A stretch of DNA of 64,000 bases from Streptomyces sp. NK08204 (GCF_020400585.1 NZ_JAINVF010000015.1:62001-126000); one strand, 5' to 3'. Positions 50,383 through 61,547 are shown, numbered from the stretch's first letter. The notes: generated by a model from the letters alone, not told the origin. A program made the numbers and translations.

Positions 50383-50456
50383 GGGCTCGGGTCTCGGGTC
50401 TCGGGGCTCGGGTCTCGGGTCTCGGGTCTCGGGGCTCGGGGCTCGGGGCTCGGGGC
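50383..50456. repeat. heptanucleotide tandem repeat
   Basis: About ten head-to-tail copies of TCGGGGC or TCGGGTC occupy the stretch, with the two variants interspersed. It is intergenic (between the SnoaL-like pseudogene start at 50322 and holA), and such arrays are prone to slippage. Confidence 0.9.
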
Positions 50457-50542
50457 TACGAGTTTCTCGGGTCTACGTGCCCACCGGTCCACAGCTGTTC
50501 GGGTAGGTGGCCATACCGGTGCACTGCTGACACTGGTGCAGG

Positions 50543-50660
50543 ACTGCCACCGGTGTACGGCTGGCATCGGTGCAGGGACTGCCACCGGCCTACGGCTGAC
50601 ATCGGGGGTACGGCTCATCCCCGCCTATGACTGCCACCGGCGCACGACCGTTACCGGTGT
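50543..50660. repeat. degenerate intergenic repeats containing ACTGCCACCGG
   Basis: ACTGCCACCGG occurs at 50543, 50578 and 50630 with related flanks (TACGGCTG, CATCGG). The copies are 35 and 52 bp apart and diverged. Together with the heptamer array they fill the 402-bp gap 50323-50724, in which I see no gene. Confidence 0.65.
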
Positions 50661-50724
50661 ATGGCTGATACCTACGGTTCTCCCCGCCCGCACCACCGCG
50701 GCACCGCGGCCCCCCGGATCAGGA

Positions 50725-51714
50725 TCAGCTCCGGCCCCGGGAGCGCGCGGCCCGGGCGATCGTCACGACCGCCTTCTCCAGGGCGTACTCGGGGTCGTCG
50801 CCGCCGCCCTTCACGCCCGCGTCGGCCTCGGCGACCGCCCGCAGCGCCGCCGCGACCCCGTCCGGGGTCCAGCCGCGCATCTGCTGCCGTACCCGGTCGA
50901 TCTTCCACGGCGGCATACCCAGCTCCCGCGCGAGATCGGCGGGCCTGCCGCCGCGCGCCGACGACAGCTTGCCGATCGCCCGGACGCCCTGCGCCAGCGC
51001 GCTGGTGATCATCACTGGCGCGACCCCCGTCGCCAGCGACCAGCGCAGCGCCTCCAGTGCCTCCGCCGTGCGTCCCTCGACGGCGCGGTCGGCGACCGTG
51101 AAGCTCGACGCCTCCGCCCGCCCCCTGTAGTACCGGCCGACGACGGCCTCGTCGATCGTCCCCTCCACGTCGGCGACCAACTGCGACACCGCCGACGCCA
51201 GCTCCCGCAGGTCGCTCCCGATGGCATCCACCAGCGCCTGGCACGCCTCGGGCGTGGCCGAACGCCCGAACGAGCGGAACTCCCCTCTCACGAACGCCAG
51301 CCGGTCCGCCGGCTTGGTCATCTTCGGGCAGGCCACCTCCCGGGCCCCCACCTTGCGCGCGGCGTCCAGCAGGCCCTTGCCCTTGGCTCCGCCCGCGTGC
51401 AGCAGCACGAGCGTGATCTCCTCCGCGGGTGACCCGAGGTACGCCTTCACGTCCTTCACTGTGTCGGCCGAAAGATCCTGCGCGTTGCGTACGACCACGA
51501 CCTTGCGCTCGGCGAAGAGCGACGGACTGGTCAGCTCGGCGAGCGTGCCGGGCTGCAGCTGGTCCGGGGTCAGGTCCCGTACGTCCGTGTCGGCGTCGGC
51601 GGCCTTCGCGGCGGCCACCACCTCCTGAACGGCACGATCGAGCAGGAGGTCCTCCTGGCCCACGGCGAGCGTCACGGGGGCGAGAGGGTCGTCATTCGCA
51701 GTCTTCCTGGCCAT
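50725..51714 (-). CDS. holA: DNA polymerase III subunit delta
   Basis: A 329-residue clamp-loader subunit from ATG 51714 (MARKTANDDPLAPVTLAVGQ). VTLAVGQEDLLLDRAVQEVV is the N-terminal strand-helix of HolA, LFAERKVVVVRNAQDL the central strand, TLVLLHAGGAKGKGLLDAAR and VACPKMTKPADRLAFV follow, and the C-terminal collar domain contains GMPPWKIDRVRQQMRGWTP. It lacks Walker motifs, as expected of delta. It opens the beta clamp. In other streptomycetes holA lies between comEC and rpsT, as here. Confidence 0.93.
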   Translation of the reverse strand: MARKTANDDPLAPVTLAVGQEDLLLDRAVQEVVAAAKAADADTDVRDLTPDQLQPGTLAELTSPSLFAERKVVVVRNAQDLSADTVKDVKAYLGSPAEEITLVLLHAGGAKGKGLLDAARKVGAREVACPKMTKPADRLAFVRGEFRSFGRSATPEACQALVDAIGSDLRELASAVSQLVADVEGTIDEAVVGRYYRGRAEASSFTVADRAVEGRTAEALEALRWSLATGVAPVMITSALAQGVRAIGKLSSARGGRPADLARELGMPPWKIDRVRQQMRGWTPDGVAAALRAVAEADAGVKGGGDDPEYALEKAVVTIARAARSRGRS

Positions 51715-51801
51715 CGCTCCCAAGCATCCCACGCGGCACTGACAGCGGACCGGCCACGCACCCCGGCCGGCCCTCGGGCGTCCCCTGAGCCCGGCTCAGG
51801 G

Positions 51802-52047
51802 TCACGGTTCCTCGCGCCAGCCGTCCCACTCCTCCGCGAACGCGTCCAGCTCTGCCGGGTCCAGCAGCTCGTCCTGGTCCCGCAGGACCACGAGCCACTG
51901 GACGTCCTCGGCGTCGTCCTCGCCGGCCAGTGCGTCCCGGACGACCCGGGGCTCCTCGTCGATCCCGAACCGCTCCGCGACCGCCTCGGCAGCCTCCTCG
52001 GCGGCCTCACGGTCGGGCAGCACCAGCACGTGTCTCACATCGCTCAC
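51802..52047 (-). CDS. small acidic hypothetical protein
   Basis: An 81-residue protein starting at GTG 52047 (SDVRHVLVLPDREAAEEAAE) with GGAGA about eight bases upstream. It is strongly acidic (DDAEDVQWLVVLRDQDELLD, FAEEWDGWREEP). The predicted beta-alpha-beta-beta arrangement resembles RraB-like or ferredoxin-fold small proteins. I recognise it only as a conserved streptomycete hypothetical beside comEC and holA. Confidence 0.75.
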   Translation of the reverse strand: MSDVRHVLVLPDREAAEEAAEAVAERFGIDEEPRVVRDALAGEDDAEDVQWLVVLRDQDELLDPAELDAFAEEWDGWREEP

Positions 52048-52140
52048 CGGGCCATTCTCCGACACAGCACGAGCACCGGCCGAAACCCCCTCCGAAGCGG
52101 CCCGCCCGGGGCCGGGGGCGCCCAGGGCCGGGGCCCGCCC

Positions 52141-52195
52141 GAGGGCCCGAGTCCGCCCAGTGCGGGCCCCGTCCGAGGGCCCGAGTCCGCCCAGT
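52141..52195. repeat. 21-bp direct repeat
   Basis: The 21 bases at 52141-52161 are repeated exactly at 52175-52195 (34-bp period), and a degenerate third copy follows around 52208-52220. It lies in the 223-bp gap between the small acidic gene (start 52047) and the end of comEC (52271), where no gene is seen. Confidence 0.85.
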
Positions 52196-52270
52196 CCGGC
52201 TCCGCCTGGGCCGGAGTCCGCACAATCGATGCCGGCTCCAGTGGCCGGCGGCCAGCGCCCCGCACCCGGC

Positions 52271-55159
52271 TCAACTCCCCGAACCGCTCCCATACGCCGT
52301 CAGCCCTCCCCCGCCCGCGCCTCCACTCCCGGCGACCGCGAGCGCACCGTCCCGGTCCGTGCGCAGCACCACCGCGCCGCCGGTCCGCAGCGCGGCCGTG
52401 GTCGCCGGTGCCGGGTGCCCGTAGGGGTTGTCGGCGCCCACGGAGATCAACGCCACCCGTGGAGCCACCAGTCGTATCAGGTCCGGGTCCTGGTAGGCCG
52501 AGCCGTGATGGGCCACCTTCAGTACGTCCACCGCCGCCAACCGCGCCACATCCGGCGAGCGCAACAGCGCTTGCTGGGAAGGCGGTTCGAGGTCGCCGAG
52601 CAACAACATCCGCAGTCCGCCCGTCCGGGCGAGCAGTGCAACACTCGCATCGTTGGGTCCGTCCGGCTCCGGTGCCGGGCCCGGCGGGGGCCACACCACG
52701 CGCCAGGCGAGCGGTCCGGTGCGCCGCTCCTCCCCCGCCACGGCCCGGCTCACCGGGATGTGCCGTTCGGCCGCCTCCCTTCTGACGAACTCTGCCTGTT
52801 CCGCGGGTTCTTCGAAGCCGGTGGTCTCGATCTCGGCCACCGTGCGGTGGCGCAGCACTCCAGGTAGCCCTGCCACATGGTCGGCGTGGAAGTGGGTGAG
52901 GACGAGGAGGGGCACACGCGTGATGCCCAGCTCTTGCAGGCAGTGGTCGACCAGCGCGGGATCGGGCCCGGCGTCCACGACCACGCCCGCTCCCTTGCCC
53001 GCCGCCAGCACGGTCGCGTCGCCCTGGCCGACATCGCACATCGCGAACCGCCAGCCGGGCGGCGGCCAGCCCGTGATCACCCTGGTCAGCGGCGTCGGCC
53101 GCACCACCACCAGCAGGAGCAGCATGCCGAGCATCCCGCACCACCACGGGTGCCGCAGCACTCGGCGACCAGCGAGGACGACGGCCACGGTGACCGCCGC
53201 CAGCAGCAGCGCTCCCGGCAGGCTTGCGGGCCAGTCCACTCCCGCGCCGGGCAGGCCGGCCCCGGCGCGGGCGACCCCGGCGATCCAACGGGCCGGCCAA
53301 CTCGCGCACCAGGCCAGCGCCTTGGCCACCGGCATCCCCACCGGCGCTGCTGCCAGCGCCGCGAACCCCAGCACCGTGGCCGGTGCCACCGCCGGCTCCG
53401 TCAGCAGATTGCAGGGCACCGCCACCAGGCTCACCCGGGCCGACAGCACCGCCACGACCGGCGCGCACACGGCCTGCGCGGCGGCAGCCGCGGCCAGCGC
53501 CTCGGCGAGCCGCGCGGGCACCCTGCGCCGCCGCAGCCCCTCGCTCCAGGCGGGCGCCAGCACGAGCAGGGCGCCGGTGGCCAGCACGGAGAGCAGGAAG
53601 CCATAGCTGCGAGCCAGCCACGGGTCGTACAGCACCAGCAGCAGGACAGCAGTGGCCAGCGCCGGGATCAGGGACCTGCGGCGTCCGGTGGCCAGGGCCA
53701 GCAGGGCGACCGCACCGCAGGCCGCTGCCCGCAGCACGCTGGGATCGGGCCGGCACACGACCACGAATCCCACCGTGAGCCCCCCGGCGAGCAGGGCGGT
53801 CGCCCGCAGCGAGAGCCCCAGGCGCGGGGCAAGGCCGCGACGTTCGGTCCGCTGGGCCAGGCCAAACGGTCCGATGAGCAGGGCGAGGAGGATGGTGAGG
53901 TTGCTGCCGGAAACGGCGAGCGTGTGCGCCAGGTCCGTCTCCCGGAACGCCTCCTCCAGCTCGGGTGTGATCCGCGAGGTGTCGCCGACGACCAGGCCGG
54001 GAAGCAGCGCCCGCGTGTCCGCGGGCAGCCCCTCGGTCGCCTCCCGCAGCCCGGCCCTGAGCCGCCCTGCCAGCCGCTGCGGCCCGCTCGGCCCCGCCAC
54101 GACCACCGGTCCCCGCCCGCCCCGCACCCGCAGCACGGCCGCGGTCCGACCACCGCCCGACCGGGCCGGCGCCAGCCGCCCGGTCACCCGCAGCCGCGTG
54201 GACGGCAACAGCCCTGACCAGGCCGAGCGCCCGCCCCACGCCGAGCGCCCACCCCGCCTTCCCGGACCGTCCGCGTCCCGCTCTCCCGGACCGTCTGCGT
54301 CCGATGCCGGGCCGTGCGTGTCCGATGCCGGGCCGTCCGTGTCGACGACCAGCAGCACTGGGCTGCGCGTGCGCACACTTCTCCCGCCGCTCTCCCTGAC
54401 GCGCCTCACCTCCGCCCGGGCCAGGACCGCCACCGGCACCGTGCGGTCGCCCCGCACCCGAGGCCTGCTCAGCCAGGGGTCCTGGGTCAGCTCGACCTCG
54501 GCGGTCACCGTCGCGAACCGCCGGGCCAGCTCGGGCACCGGGCCCCGCCGCACATCCGCCCCGTGCAGCCCGGCCGAGGCGGTGGCCGCGGCGACGCAGA
54601 GCAGCATCGCGGCGACCGGCGCGCGAGCCCAGGCGAACCGTCCGCGCGCCTCGTCGGCCGGTCCCGCCCGCAGCCACCGCCCGGGACCCGCGGGGCGGCA
54701 GCGGTCGGCGGCCCCGGGCCGCCGCGCCAGCAGCAGGACACCTCCGAGGGCCAGACAGAACGCCGCGATCCCCATGCTCCAGCCCGTCGGGACGTTCAGC
54801 GCCACAGCCGCCGCACCCCAGGCCGCGAGCGCGGGCGGAACGAGCCGCAGGTCCGCCGACTCCGCCGGCCGCGGCTCAGCGGTCCCGCCCCGCCGCCCTG
54901 GACCGGCCTGGCGGGACCGCCGCCCGCCCGTGCGCCCCGGCAGCCGCTCCCCGGGCGGCTCTGCCCCCACGGCCTGCCCGACCGCCACCGGCCGCGAAAG
55001 TCGTTGCTCCGCGGCGCGCCCGGCGACCGCCCCGGAGACCCCGTGCCGCGGCGGCTCACCGTCCCGCACGTCACGGTCACGCGCGTCACCCTCACTCACG
55101 CCCCGCGCCGGCACCGCCCGATCCCCATGTCCCCGTTCGGCGTCCCGTGTCGGACTCAT
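52271..55159 (-). CDS. comEC: ComEC/Rec2 family DNA uptake channel protein
   Basis: A 962-residue protein. A charged, Arg/Gly-rich N-terminus (about 1-105) precedes TM segments and the DUF4131-like extracytoplasmic domain (RFATVTAEVELTQDPW). The Competence domain follows (about 390-680; AVSGSNLTILLALLIGPFGL, many TMs). A C-terminal metallo-beta-lactamase domain (about 690-950) has LTHFHADHVAGLPGVL (HxHxDH), LLLGDLEPPSQQ and KVAHHGSAYQDPDL. It translocates single-stranded DNA in competent bacteria; its role in Streptomyces is unclear. ATG 55159 overlaps the comEA stop (ATGA). Confidence 0.93.
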   Translation of the reverse strand: MSPTRDAERGHGDRAVPARGVSEGDARDRDVRDGEPPRHGVSGAVAGRAAEQRLSRPVAVGQAVGAEPPGERLPGRTGGRRSRQAGPGRRGGTAEPRPAESADLRLVPPALAAWGAAAVALNVPTGWSMGIAAFCLALGGVLLLARRPGAADRCRPAGPGRWLRAGPADEARGRFAWARAPVAAMLLCVAAATASAGLHGADVRRGPVPELARRFATVTAEVELTQDPWLSRPRVRGDRTVPVAVLARAEVRRVRESGGRSVRTRSPVLLVVDTDGPASDTHGPASDADGPGERDADGPGRRGGRSAWGGRSAWSGLLPSTRLRVTGRLAPARSGGGRTAAVLRVRGGRGPVVVAGPSGPQRLAGRLRAGLREATEGLPADTRALLPGLVVGDTSRITPELEEAFRETDLAHTLAVSGSNLTILLALLIGPFGLAQRTERRGLAPRLGLSLRATALLAGGLTVGFVVVCRPDPSVLRAAACGAVALLALATGRRRSLIPALATAVLLLVLYDPWLARSYGFLLSVLATGALLVLAPAWSEGLRRRRVPARLAEALAAAAAAQAVCAPVVAVLSARVSLVAVPCNLLTEPAVAPATVLGFAALAAAPVGMPVAKALAWCASWPARWIAGVARAGAGLPGAGVDWPASLPGALLLAAVTVAVVLAGRRVLRHPWWCGMLGMLLLLVVVRPTPLTRVITGWPPPGWRFAMCDVGQGDATVLAAGKGAGVVVDAGPDPALVDHCLQELGITRVPLLVLTHFHADHVAGLPGVLRHRTVAEIETTGFEEPAEQAEFVRREAAERHIPVSRAVAGEERRTGPLAWRVVWPPPGPAPEPDGPNDASVALLARTGGLRMLLLGDLEPPSQQALLRSPDVARLAAVDVLKVAHHGSAYQDPDLIRLVAPRVALISVGADNPYGHPAPATTAALRTGGAVVLRTDRDGALAVAGSGGAGGGGLTAYGSGSGS

Positions 55160-56358
55160 GGCCGGACCAGGCTTCGCAGGTCGGCGAAGCGGCGGTCGCC
55201 GATGCCGTTGACCTGACGCAGTTCGTCCACCGAGCGGAAGCCGCCGTGTCGGGTGCGGTAGTCGATGATGTGCTGGGCCAGCACGGGACCGACTCCGGGC
55301 AGGGTCTCGAGCTGGTCCGCGGTCGCTGTGTTGAGGGAGACGGGCGCCGTGGAACCTGCGCCGGCCGCTCCGGGGCCGCCCCCGGCGGCAGGGCCGGGCT
55401 GGGCCGGTGCCCCGGGCGGCGTCCCGACGACGACCTGTTCACCGTCCACCAGGAAGCGGGCCCGGTTGAGCCCCTCGATGCTCACGCCCGGGCGCACCCC
55501 GCCGGCCGCCCGCAACGCGTCGGTCACCCGTGAACCGGTCGGCAATCGCTGGACGCCGGGATGCCTGACTTTGCCCCCGACGTCCACGACGATCTCTCCA
55601 CCCGGTGTCCCCGAGACCCCCAAGGGCGCACCGGCCGTCCGATCACCGGCCGCCTCTCCTTCGCCCCTTCCCTCGTCTTCGCCCCTTCCCTCGTCGGTCC
55701 GCTTGTCGAACGGGGCCTGCGCCCGCACCACCTGGGGAGCACTCACGGACTGGGTCCGGCCTGCCCAGAAGTGCTGTACGGCGAGGAGAGCGGCGGCCAG
55801 CAGCACCACGCAGAGCGCGATCACCCCGCGCCGCTCCACCCCGTACCGCGTCTGCAACCACACCGGTACCCGCTCCCGCAGCGCCAGACCGACCCGCTCC
55901 CGCCGGCTCGGCACAACCGGCCCCGCCGCCTCCAAAGCGTCTGCAGCCTGCGGTGGTTCACCCTCGGAGGGTTCGATCTCGGACGGTTCAGGCCCGGACA
56001 GTTCGGACTCGGACAGTTCGGACTCGCGCAGTTCGGACTCGGGCAGTTCGGACTCGGGCAGTTGAGACTCGGACGGTTGAGACTCGGGCGGTGCAGACTC
56101 GGACGCGGCGGCCTCGGGTGCCGCAAGCGACACGGGCGTCGCGATCCTTCCGTCCGGCGGGGCGTTGCCCGACTCCCTCCATTGCACGGCTCGTTCACCG
56201 AAGAGGAGTTCCGCCCGGCGGCGCAGTTCCTCCGCCGGGGCGGCAGGGCCTCGCCTGTGGTGGGTGGGGCGGCGGTGGCGGACCCGGCCGTCGGAGGTGG
56301 GGCCGCGGCCCGGGCCGCTGGTCGCTGTGGCTGTGCGTGAGCGTGGTCGAAGTGCCAT
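55156..56358 (-). CDS. comEA: ComEA family DNA-binding protein with acidic repeat linker
   Basis: A 400-residue protein from ATG 56358 (MALRPRSRTATATSG). An N-terminal cytoplasmic region of about 180 residues contains pentapeptide repeats of the (P/S)ESEL type. One TM segment follows (RRGVIALCVVLLAAALLAV), then a SLBB domain (GGEIVVDVGGKVRHPGVQRL, ARFLVDGEQVVVGTPP) and the C-terminal helix-hairpin-helix (NTATADQLETLPGVGPVLAQ, FRSVDELRQVNGIGDRRF). It binds DNA outside the membrane and hands it to ComEC. The N-terminal repeat extension is not part of the usual ComEA core. Confidence 0.93.
   Translation of the reverse strand: MALRPRSRTATATSGPGRGPTSDGRVRHRRPTHHRRGPAAPAEELRRRAELLFGERAVQWRESGNAPPDGRIATPVSLAAPEAAASESAPPESQPSESQLPESELPESELRESELSESELSGPEPSEIEPSEGEPPQAADALEAAGPVVPSRRERVGLALRERVPVWLQTRYGVERRGVIALCVVLLAAALLAVQHFWAGRTQSVSAPQVVRAQAPFDKRTDEGRGEDEGRGEGEAAGDRTAGAPLGVSGTPGGEIVVDVGGKVRHPGVQRLPTGSRVTDALRAAGGVRPGVSIEGLNRARFLVDGEQVVVGTPPGAPAQPGPAAGGGPGAAGAGSTAPVSLNTATADQLETLPGVGPVLAQHIIDYRTRHGGFRSVDELRQVNGIGDRRFADLRSLVRP
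55982..56107 (-). repeat. 15-bp coding minisatellite in comEA
   Basis: Eight or so 15-base units, each close to GACTCGGGCAGTTCG on the plus strand, encode the ESELP/ESELS-type pentapeptides of ComEA on the minus strand. The units diverge by one to three bases. Confidence 0.85.
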
Positions 56359-56500
56359 GCGACGAGGATCGGGCATCTCACCGTTCCGCGATGATCTTGT
56401 TCAATTCCCGAGGATTACCGCCCAGTTGTGGATAACTTCGCCACCCGTACGGGTGAAAGATGCAGCAAAGGCGAGGCAGGACAAGGCGGAGGTGACCGGG

Positions 56501-57346
56501 TCAGCGCGGCGAGACGACCACTCCCAGCAGCCCGGGCCCGGTGTGCGCCCCGATCACCGCACCGACCTCACTGACATGCAGGTCAGCCACGCCTGGCACC
56601 CGTTCCCGCAGCCGGTCGGCGAGCGCGGCGGCGCGGTCGGGGGCGGCAAGATGGTGGACGGCGATGTCGACCTCGGCGGAGCCCGCCCGTTCGGCGACGA
56701 TCTCCTCCAGGCGGGCGATCGCCTTGGACGCCGTGCGGACCTTTTCGAGGAGTTCGATACGGCCGTCCTCGAGTTGGAGCAGCGGTTTGACGGCGAGCGC
56801 GGAACCGAGCAGCGCCTGCGCGGCGCCGATGCGACCACCGCGGCGCAGATAGTCGAGGGTGTCCACGTAGAAGTAGGCGGAGGTACCCGCAGCCCGCTTC
56901 TCGGCTGCTGTGACGGCCTCGTCCACGGTCCCGCCGGCCTCTGCCGTCTCGGCCGCGGCGAGCGCGCAGAAGCCCAGTGCCATCGCGACCATCCCGGTGT
57001 CCACCACCCGCACGGGTACCGGCGCCTCGCGCGCCGCGAGGACCGCCGCGTCGTGGGTGCCGGACAGCTCGGCGGAGAGGTGGAGGGAGACGATGCCGCT
57101 CGCACCGGACTCGGCGACTCTGCGGTAGGTCTCCGCGAACAGCTCGGGACTGGGGCGGGAGGTAGTGACCGGGCGCCGCTTCTGCAGGGCCTGCGCGAGG
57201 GAACGGGTGGAGATCTCCGTGCCCTCTTCGAGTGCCTGGTCACCGAGGACCACGGTCAGGGGCACCGCGGTGATGCCGTGGCGCTCCATCGTCCGCGGCG
57301 GCAGGTAGGCCGTTGAATCGGTGACGATCGCGACATGGCGGGACAT
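56501..57346 (-). CDS. DegV family fatty-acid-binding protein
   Basis: A 281-residue protein starting at ATG 57346 (MSRHVAIVTDSTAYLPPRTM). VTTSRPSPELFAETYRR is the TS(Q/R)P-type fatty acid head-group motif, SLHLSAELSGTHDAAVLAAR and VRVVDTGMVAMALG the conserved core, and YFYVDTLDYLRRGGRIGAAQ the DegV signature. The C-terminal EVGAVIGAHTGPGLLGVV is typical. DegV proteins present fatty acids to fatty acid kinase. No fakA-like gene lies nearby. Expressed from a probable leaderless promoter. Confidence 0.92.
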   Translation of the reverse strand: MSRHVAIVTDSTAYLPPRTMERHGITAVPLTVVLGDQALEEGTEISTRSLAQALQKRRPVTTSRPSPELFAETYRRVAESGASGIVSLHLSAELSGTHDAAVLAAREAPVPVRVVDTGMVAMALGFCALAAAETAEAGGTVDEAVTAAEKRAAGTSAYFYVDTLDYLRRGGRIGAAQALLGSALAVKPLLQLEDGRIELLEKVRTASKAIARLEEIVAERAGSAEVDIAVHHLAAPDRAAALADRLRERVPGVADLHVSEVGAVIGAHTGPGLLGVVVSPR

Positions 57347-57353
57347 GAGCTGG

Positions 57354-57359
57354 AGGTTA
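57354..57359 (-). promoter_or_regulatory. -10 box, leaderless start for the DegV gene
   Basis: TAACCT (TAnnnT, minus strand) ends seven bases before ATG 57346, with no ribosome site between. Confidence 0.5.
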
Positions 57360-57419
57360 CCTGCCGTAGCGTTCACACGGCAGCCCGGCCCCCTGCCGTG
57401 CGGTACGGACCCGGCGCTG

Positions 57420-58103
57420 TCATGTGGTGCTCTCGGGACGGGCCTTCTTCTCCCAAGGGTAGGCAGGGCGCCGCGACGGCGGGGTGATCGCCGGGGTCGT
57501 CGGATCCTCGGCGCGGGAGCCGTGCGCTTCCGGCCGGGGCTGCGGATCCGGTGCGGTGGAACGCGTCCAGTGGCGCAGGGCGCCCGCCTCGACGTCTATC
57601 TCGGCGCTGAGCGCGTCCAGGTCGTCGTCGGCGAAGTGGCGGGCCCGGTCGCGGGCCGCCCAGCGCAGCGAGTCCGCGGACTTGGTGATGCGTTCGGTGC
57701 GGCGGCGCAGCTCCGGCAGCCGGGCGGTGAGTGCCGCCTGGTCCGGTTCGGTCTCCAGGCGCCTGAGTTCGGCGTCCAGTTCGTGTCCGTGCGCGCTGAG
57801 CCGCTCGAAGAGGCCGAGGGACTCCTTGAGGGATGCGTCCTCGGCCACGCCCGTGTGCAGGGCGTCCTGGGTGGCGCGCATCGAGGTGCGCAGCGTGAGC
57901 CGCAGCTGGGCGACCTCACCGGCCGGGCCGGTCTGGACGAAGGACCTGGCGCGCAGGGTGTGGTCCTCGACCGTGCGGCGGGCCTGCGCGATCGTCCGGT
58001 CGACCCCGCGCTTGGCGGCGCCGACCGCCTTGACCGTGGCGTACACGCCGAGCCCGATGAACAGCAGGAAGAGCAAGGTGAACACGATGATCACTGCTTC
58101 CAC
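57420..58103 (-). CDS. single-TM hypothetical protein
   Basis: A 227-residue protein starting at GTG 58103 with GGAGGAG four bases upstream. Residues 2-25 are a hydrophobic segment (VEAVIIVFTLLFLLFIGLGV), making it an N-terminally anchored protein with its bulk inside. The body (about 30-180) is a long, charged, helical region rich in Arg/Glu/Ala (probable coiled coil), and the tail is Pro-rich (ITPPSRRPAYPWEKKARPE). No family recognised. It lies 155 bp beyond leuS on the same strand. Confidence 0.75.
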   Translation of the reverse strand: MEAVIIVFTLLFLLFIGLGVYATVKAVGAAKRGVDRTIAQARRTVEDHTLRARSFVQTGPAGEVAQLRLTLRTSMRATQDALHTGVAEDASLKESLGLFERLSAHGHELDAELRRLETEPDQAALTARLPELRRRTERITKSADSLRWAARDRARHFADDDLDALSAEIDVEAGALRHWTRSTAPDPQPRPEAHGSRAEDPTTPAITPPSRRPAYPWEKKARPESTT

Positions 58104-58258
58104 GACGCTCCTCCTCCGCCCGGCACGGCGCAAGCCGCTGCGCTCTCCACGGTAAACGCAGCGGGCAGGTCCGGGGTTCCGCAAGAACCCCGAACCTGCC
58201 CGTAAGGGACTACCCCGAGCCGGTCGAGACGGTCGAGCCGGCCGGCCGCTGCCGGTGC

Positions 58259-61132
<2,874 letters not shown>

Positions 61133-61194
61133 GATCCTCAAAGCTCCATCGATCGTCTCTGCCTGCGGCTGCGACATCCAAAGAAACGAAAAAA

Positions 61195-61212
61195 CCCCTC
61201 GCACAGGAGGGG
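61195..61212 (-). terminator. attenuator terminator in the leuS leader
   Basis: On the minus strand CCCCTC-CTGTGC-GAGGGG forms a 6-bp G/C-rich stem with a 6-nt loop, directly followed by TTTTTT (61189-61194). A T-tract terminator is unusual in this genome. It lies between the leader peptide stop (61260) and leuS, so it is in a position to block read-through. Confidence 0.85.
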
Positions 61213-61226
61213 ACGCCGCGCCGATG

Positions 61227-61253
61227 CCGACCACGGTTGCAACCACCGGTCGG
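61227..61253 (-). promoter_or_regulatory. alternative hairpin (pause/antiterminator) in the leuS leader
   Basis: CCGACC (61227-61232) and GGTCGG (61248-61253) enclose the 10-bp palindrome GGTTGCAACC (61235-61244). It lies just after the leader peptide stop and before the terminator, where a stalled or released ribosome would decide folding. Confidence 0.55.
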
Positions 61254-61259
61254 TACTGA

Positions 61260-61298
61260 TCAGCGCGGCCCGCTAAGCAGAAGGCGTACGGCACGCAT
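61260..61298 (-). CDS. leuS leader peptide MRAVRLLLSGPR
   Basis: A 12-codon frame from ATG 61298 to TGA (61260-61262) contains three consecutive leucine codons, CTT CTG CTT. TACCCT (61305-61310) lies six bases upstream of the ATG, so the message starts at the leader codon itself. The pattern (Leu run, stop, alternative hairpin, T-tract terminator, gene) is that of ribosome-mediated attenuation, and it parallels the leuA leader at 10731-10778. Confidence 0.75.
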   Translation of the reverse strand: MRAVRLLLSGPR

Positions 61299-61304
61299 GG
61301 CGCC

Positions 61305-61310
61305 AGGGTA
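61305..61310 (-). promoter_or_regulatory. -10 box for the leuS leader transcript
   Basis: TACCCT on the minus strand is a TAnnnT -10 box, the same hexamer as at 7082-7087. With six bases to ATG 61298 the RNA would begin at the leader start codon. No convincing -35 element. The remaining gap up to 61547 holds no gene; a TAGAGT box at 61498-61503 may serve the downstream plus-strand operon. Confidence 0.5.
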
Positions 61311-61547
61311 CCGCACCCTTTGAGCAAGCAGCGACGCGGTTCCGTATGCCTTGTGGACATGCCAGGAACGTGGACGGAACTGAACCGAGGGCGAGGACCG
61401 CTTCGCATAACACCCGCCAAGGGACATCACTCAGTCACATTGTCCGTCGATAACAACGCAATGACTCAAACCCCGTACTGATCGGTATGGCGCCACCTAG
61501 AGTTCGGCAGCGGGACCGCTTTCCCGAAACTGCTCGGAGTTGCCCCC

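Noticed and set aside
50383..50660. CRISPR-like repeats
   Set aside because: Units are seven-base tandem copies or diverged 11-mers without unique equal-length spacers, and there is no cas gene in the window.
52141..52220. CRISPR or attachment-site interpretation of the 21-bp repeat
   Set aside because: Only two exact copies 34 bp apart, no integrase or tRNA nearby.
61133..61320. T-box riboswitch upstream of leuS
   Set aside because: No T-box sequence (TGG bulge context) or stem I was seen; a Leu-rich leader peptide plus T-tract terminator explains the region better.
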